DNA of 54,158 nt from a bacterium ADurb.Bin236 (GTDB taxonomy: Bacteria; UBP15; UBA6099). Under the pieces are notes generated by a model. The model ran no database searches and was not told the DNA's origin. It was given only the letters and a program-made list of their open reading frames with translations. The position numbers and the translations under genes were made by a program. Below, in pieces: positions 51,670-54,158 of the stretch. Each line of letters opens with the position of its first letter. Positions within the stretch are counted from its first letter, which is position 1. The stretch lies in NCBI GenBank assembly GCA_002069885.1, contig MWCD01000024.1:1-54158 (forward strand), read 5' to 3'.

Positions 51670-52727
51670 AGCGGCAACCCGCCTGTCAGTTCCTGAAGCG
51701 TTTCCAGCCCGTCCGGCTCGAAAAACGCGCCGGCGGCCATCTTCCGACTGTGAACGAAGCCCTCGACCGATCCGTCGATTGTGTTGACATAAAGCGTCTC
51801 GCCGCCGCGCCGCCTGAGGTCTTCAGCCCTAAGCGCAACGGAGTGGTTCTGCTCGGTTATACGGAGCGCGCCCGTCGCCGCGTTCGCCACCGGGATGTTC
51901 ACGCCGTGATGGCCGCTCTTCATGCCGGACAAAGGGACGCCAAGCGCGGACGCGACAAGCGCCGCCCCAAGCCCTATCCCCGCCACCGGAACCCGGCCCA
52001 GCAGCGACTTTATCGTGGCCACCGTCCCCGGCAACGAGTCCGCCGGATACGCCCCGTTCGAGACCAGCGCCGCGTCCGGGCGGATCGACAGTATCTCTTC
52101 GGCGGACATCCGAGGCCCGAACGCCCGCCAGAATATGTTGTGCCTTTTCAGCAACCTATAGAACGAGGCCCCAGCGCCGATGTCCAGAACCACCGCGGTG
52201 GCCCCGCCTCCTGCCGGCCTCCATGACGCCAGAAGCGCCTCGCCGCTCACGCGGTACTTGTCCGGGTTCGCGCTCGTCTGCGTTTTTAAAAGCGCCAGCC
52301 TCGCAAGGTGCGACTTCAGCGAGGACTCCTCGGTGGTCAGCAGCGCCCACTGCTCGCCGCGCGAACGGATGTGAGCGGCGATCTCCCGCGTCGGCGCTCC
52401 TTCGAGGCCTAGCAACTGCCTCGACTCGCAGAAACGCCCGAACGACATCGGCCCTCCGCCGTCCGAAACCGACTTCGACAGTTCCCGGCAGACCAAGCCC
52501 TCGGCGCACACCCTGTCCGACTCGTTCCATGCCTCGTCCGCTCCGCACGCGCCGACCGTCGGCCTCTCGAAAACCAGTATCCTGCCGAGGTAGGACGGCG
52601 TAGTGGCGGCTTCCTGAAAACCCGCCCCGCCCGCGAACGCGACGGCCACTCCGGCGCGGTCTCCGTGAGACCCGAACGCCTCGGCCTCGAACGCCGTTCC
52701 GTCTTCGAATATCAGCGAACCTTTCAT
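51666..52727 (-). CDS. carA: CarA-like glutaminase subunit lacking the catalytic triad
   Basis: 353 residues from the ATG at 52727, with GGGAG upstream; an upstream ATG (52814) adds 29 residues without homology. The N-terminal CarA domain and the class I amidotransferase fold are recognisable (SNGAYPADSLPG, KSGHHGVNIPV, ITEQNH, VEGFVHS). The catalytic GICLGHQ is GIGLGAA, so Cys is Gly252 and the glutamine-binding Gln is Ala256. The His and Glu of GHPEA are Glu337 and Asp339. It cannot hydrolyse glutamine by the known mechanism. It probably has a structural role for the CarB-like partner, or a new role. Confidence 0.88.
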   Translation of the reverse strand: MKGSLIFEDGTAFEAEAFGSHGDRAGVAVAFAGGAGFQEAATTPSYLGRILVFERPTVGACGADEAWNESDRVCAEGLVCRELSKSVSDGGGPMSFGRFCESRQLLGLEGAPTREIAAHIRSRGEQWALLTTEESSLKSHLARLALLKTQTSANPDKYRVSGEALLASWRPAGGGATAVVLDIGAGASFYRLLKRHNIFWRAFGPRMSAEEILSIRPDAALVSNGAYPADSLPGTVATIKSLLGRVPVAGIGLGAALVASALGVPLSGMKSGHHGVNIPVANAATGALRITEQNHSVALRAEDLRRRGGETLYVNTIDGSVEGFVHSRKMAAGAFFEPDGLETLQELTGGLPL

Positions 52728-52867
52728 ATCTTGCGCGCCTTGCTCCCAGCGGGTCGCCCGTTCATTCCCCGCGCGCCGCCTCAGTCTGTTTCCATCATCC
52801 AACAAATTGTACACATTTTAACGTTTTCATCCATACAAAACCCGATATTCGTCAAGCGCGCTATTTA

Positions 52868-52896
52868 TTGATATCTCAATGCGCGTATAATATAAT
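52868..52896 (+). promoter_or_regulatory. Promoter of the Gfo/Idh/MocA oxidoreductase gene
   Basis: TTGATA (52868-52873), 17 bp, TATAAT (52891-52896), 38 bp before the ATG. One of the best sigma70-like matches in the window. The carA gene on the other strand has a possible TACAAT (52811-52806) with no clear -35. Confidence 0.65.
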
Positions 52897-52934
52897 CGGT
52901 TGCGCTTAAGCTTCTCGCGAAAGGATATGAGCAA

Positions 52935-54071
52935 ATGCCGAAAAAAACAGTCAAGTTTCTGGTTCTAGGCTGCGGGCGGCAGGCATGGCTCGCGTTTTTT
53001 CCGTGGATAAAGGCGAACCCGAACGCGCGGCTCGAAGCGGTGGCCGACATCAATGAGGATCAAGCGCGGCGCGCGGCAAAAGAGTTCGGCGCGCGCAAAG
53101 TGTTCACCGACATCGAAAAGGCCATCGAACAGAGCGAGGCAGACGCGGCGATTGTCGTCACCCCCCCATGGGCGCACGCGGAACCGGTGGCGCTCGCGGC
53201 GCGGCGCGGCATGAGCGTGCTGTGCGAAAAGCCGATGGCCGTCAATTCCGCCGAATGCCGACGCATGATCGAGGAGTGCGAGAAAAACAACGTCCTCCTT
53301 CGCATCGGATTCTCTCTCCGCTTCGACCCCGGTTATGAAAAAGTCAAGACAATGATAAAAACCGGCGACATAGGCCGGGTTTTCCAGTTGAGAGCCGAAT
53401 ACGACCTATGGGCTCCCGACCTGACTAAATCGCCGATGCGCGAGATAATACAAGTCGGAGGACGTCTCAGGCTGTCGCACTCGCCGGATATGGGGGCATG
53501 GCGCGTGAACGACGCCCGCGCGGGCGGCGGCGTGTTCTTTGACCACGGCATTCATTACGTGGACCTATTCCGTTTCTTCATGGACGAGGATTGCGACGTT
53601 CTGGGCGGAACCGCGCATAAAGTCGTTCCGACGCGCTCTTTCGAGGACCACGCGTCCTGCATGCTGAGGTTCGAGTCCGGGGCCGCCGCCCACATTCAGA
53701 CCAGCCTAAGCCGCTGGAGCGCGCGCGACGAAATCGAACAAGGCATGATTAACGGCTCCGGGGGGTGTATCCGCTTTAAATTCGATCCGAGTTGGTTTCT
53801 GCGAGGCTACCCGCATCTTTATCACACTCACGCGCGCGTCTGGAAGTACGGCGTTCCTTCTCTCATCTTGGGCCGCTGGCTGCCCGAACATGTCCCACAC
53901 GGCCCCGCACACGTGATGTTCAAACGGCAAATCGACGACTTCGTCTCCCGCGTCAACGGCTCCTTCGAGCCGCATCCTGTTTTCGGGGAAATCTGGGGAG
54001 CGACCGGACACGACGGCCTTCGCGCCATCGAGATCGCCGAGCAGGTCGTTTCATCCCGGATTCGTCGATAG
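52935..54071 (+). CDS. Gfo/Idh/MocA family oxidoreductase
   Basis: 378 residues. An N-terminal Rossmann domain (LVLGCGRQAW) with an acidic strand-2 end (VADINE) favours NAD(H). The family motif CEKPMA holds the catalytic-region Lys, and GGGVFFDHGIHYVDL carries the conserved Asp and His. It acts on a sugar or cyclitol. AAAGGA lies 10 bp before the ATG. The last four codons (RIRR) and the stop lie inside the 179-bp element copy C, so the native C-terminus was probably replaced by the insertion. Confidence 0.9.
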   Translation: MPKKTVKFLVLGCGRQAWLAFFPWIKANPNARLEAVADINEDQARRAAKEFGARKVFTDIEKAIEQSEADAAIVVTPPWAHAEPVALAARRGMSVLCEKPMAVNSAECRRMIEECEKNNVLLRIGFSLRFDPGYEKVKTMIKTGDIGRVFQLRAEYDLWAPDLTKSPMREIIQVGGRLRLSHSPDMGAWRVNDARAGGGVFFDHGIHYVDLFRFFMDEDCDVLGGTAHKVVPTRSFEDHASCMLRFESGAAAHIQTSLSRWSARDEIEQGMINGSGGCIRFKFDPSWFLRGYPHLYHTHARVWKYGVPSLILGRWLPEHVPHGPAHVMFKRQIDDFVSRVNGSFEPHPVFGEIWGATGHDGLRAIEIAEQVVSSRIRR

Positions 54072-54158
54072 AGCCGACGAACCGGGGCGATTTTCATAGC
54101 GGCGAACTGCTTCGTTGCCGCCACATTTTTTTGTTCACGAACCCTATGTTCTATTCAC
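54055..54158 (-). mobile_element. 179-bp non-coding inverted-end element, copy C (cut by window end)
   Basis: Reverse orientation: CCCGGATTC starts at 54055 and matches the right end of copies A and B. The interior follows to the window edge, including the GTTC(A/G)TGAAC palindrome region. The outer flank reads ATGAA on the element's strand, against TTGAA at copies A and B. It overlaps the 3' end of the oxidoreductase gene. Confidence 0.75.

Overview
The window is a gene-dense, GC-rich stretch of bacterial chromosome, about 43 protein genes plus one tRNA-Cys gene. I cannot assign a phylum. Several genes recall anaerobes and candidate-phylum bacteria: a DUF2344 radical-SAM partner, a YhaM-type nuclease, DUF445, DUF2505-like SRPBCC proteins, and a giant secreted FecR protein with CTDC-like repeats. 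There is no phage, transposase or CRISPR array. Many starts are TTG or GTG, and genes often overlap by a few bases.

Layout. 1-2873: a hybrid sensor kinase cut by the window edge, then L-lactate dehydrogenase. 2979-7008: a tight run of a single-domain response regulator, a three-repeat DNA-binding-like protein, a YhaM-like nuclease and two WYL regulators. 7307-9302: an MBL-fold hydrolase and a secreted phosphoesterase. 9884-15367: one 1827-residue FecR/Cys-rich repeat protein. 15676-17648: acpS and an ADP-ribosylglycohydrolase. 17779-20550: an arsC-arsR-arsM-acr3 operon with a readable promoter and operator. 20931-25665: glycosyltransferase, GPH-type transporter, inositol-phosphatase-like protein and a C45 self-processing hydrolase. 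25812-30935: a sulfur block (three-Cys Rrf2 regulator, methyltransferase, O-acetylhomoserine sulfhydrylase, a MetX-MetW fusion, tRNA-Cys). 30940-34450: an AT-rich island of zinc-ribbon and membrane proteins beginning at the tRNA. 34682-47945: DUF445, SRPBCC paralogues, thiolase, GT2, membrane propeller, DUF89, MoaB, PHP phosphatase, DUF2344, a serine hydrolase and an HExxH peptidase. 48409-52727: a carA-carB pair. 52935-end: a Gfo/Idh/MocA oxidoreductase.

Two things stand out. First, the carA-carB pair has lost its catalytic residues in the glutaminase and in the first ATP-grasp half, while the second ATP-grasp half and the regulatory domain look intact. This is either an ammonia- or carbamate-dependent enzyme or a repurposed carbamoyl-phosphate synthase. 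Second, the gaps between genes hold families of structured repeats. A 179-bp element with inverted ends occurs three times. One copy interrupts a hairpin module whose uninterrupted form is also present twice in the window, so a filled site and empty sites can be compared directly. The hairpin modules carry a third arm that changes in step with the stem, which suggests alternative RNA folding or bidirectional termination.
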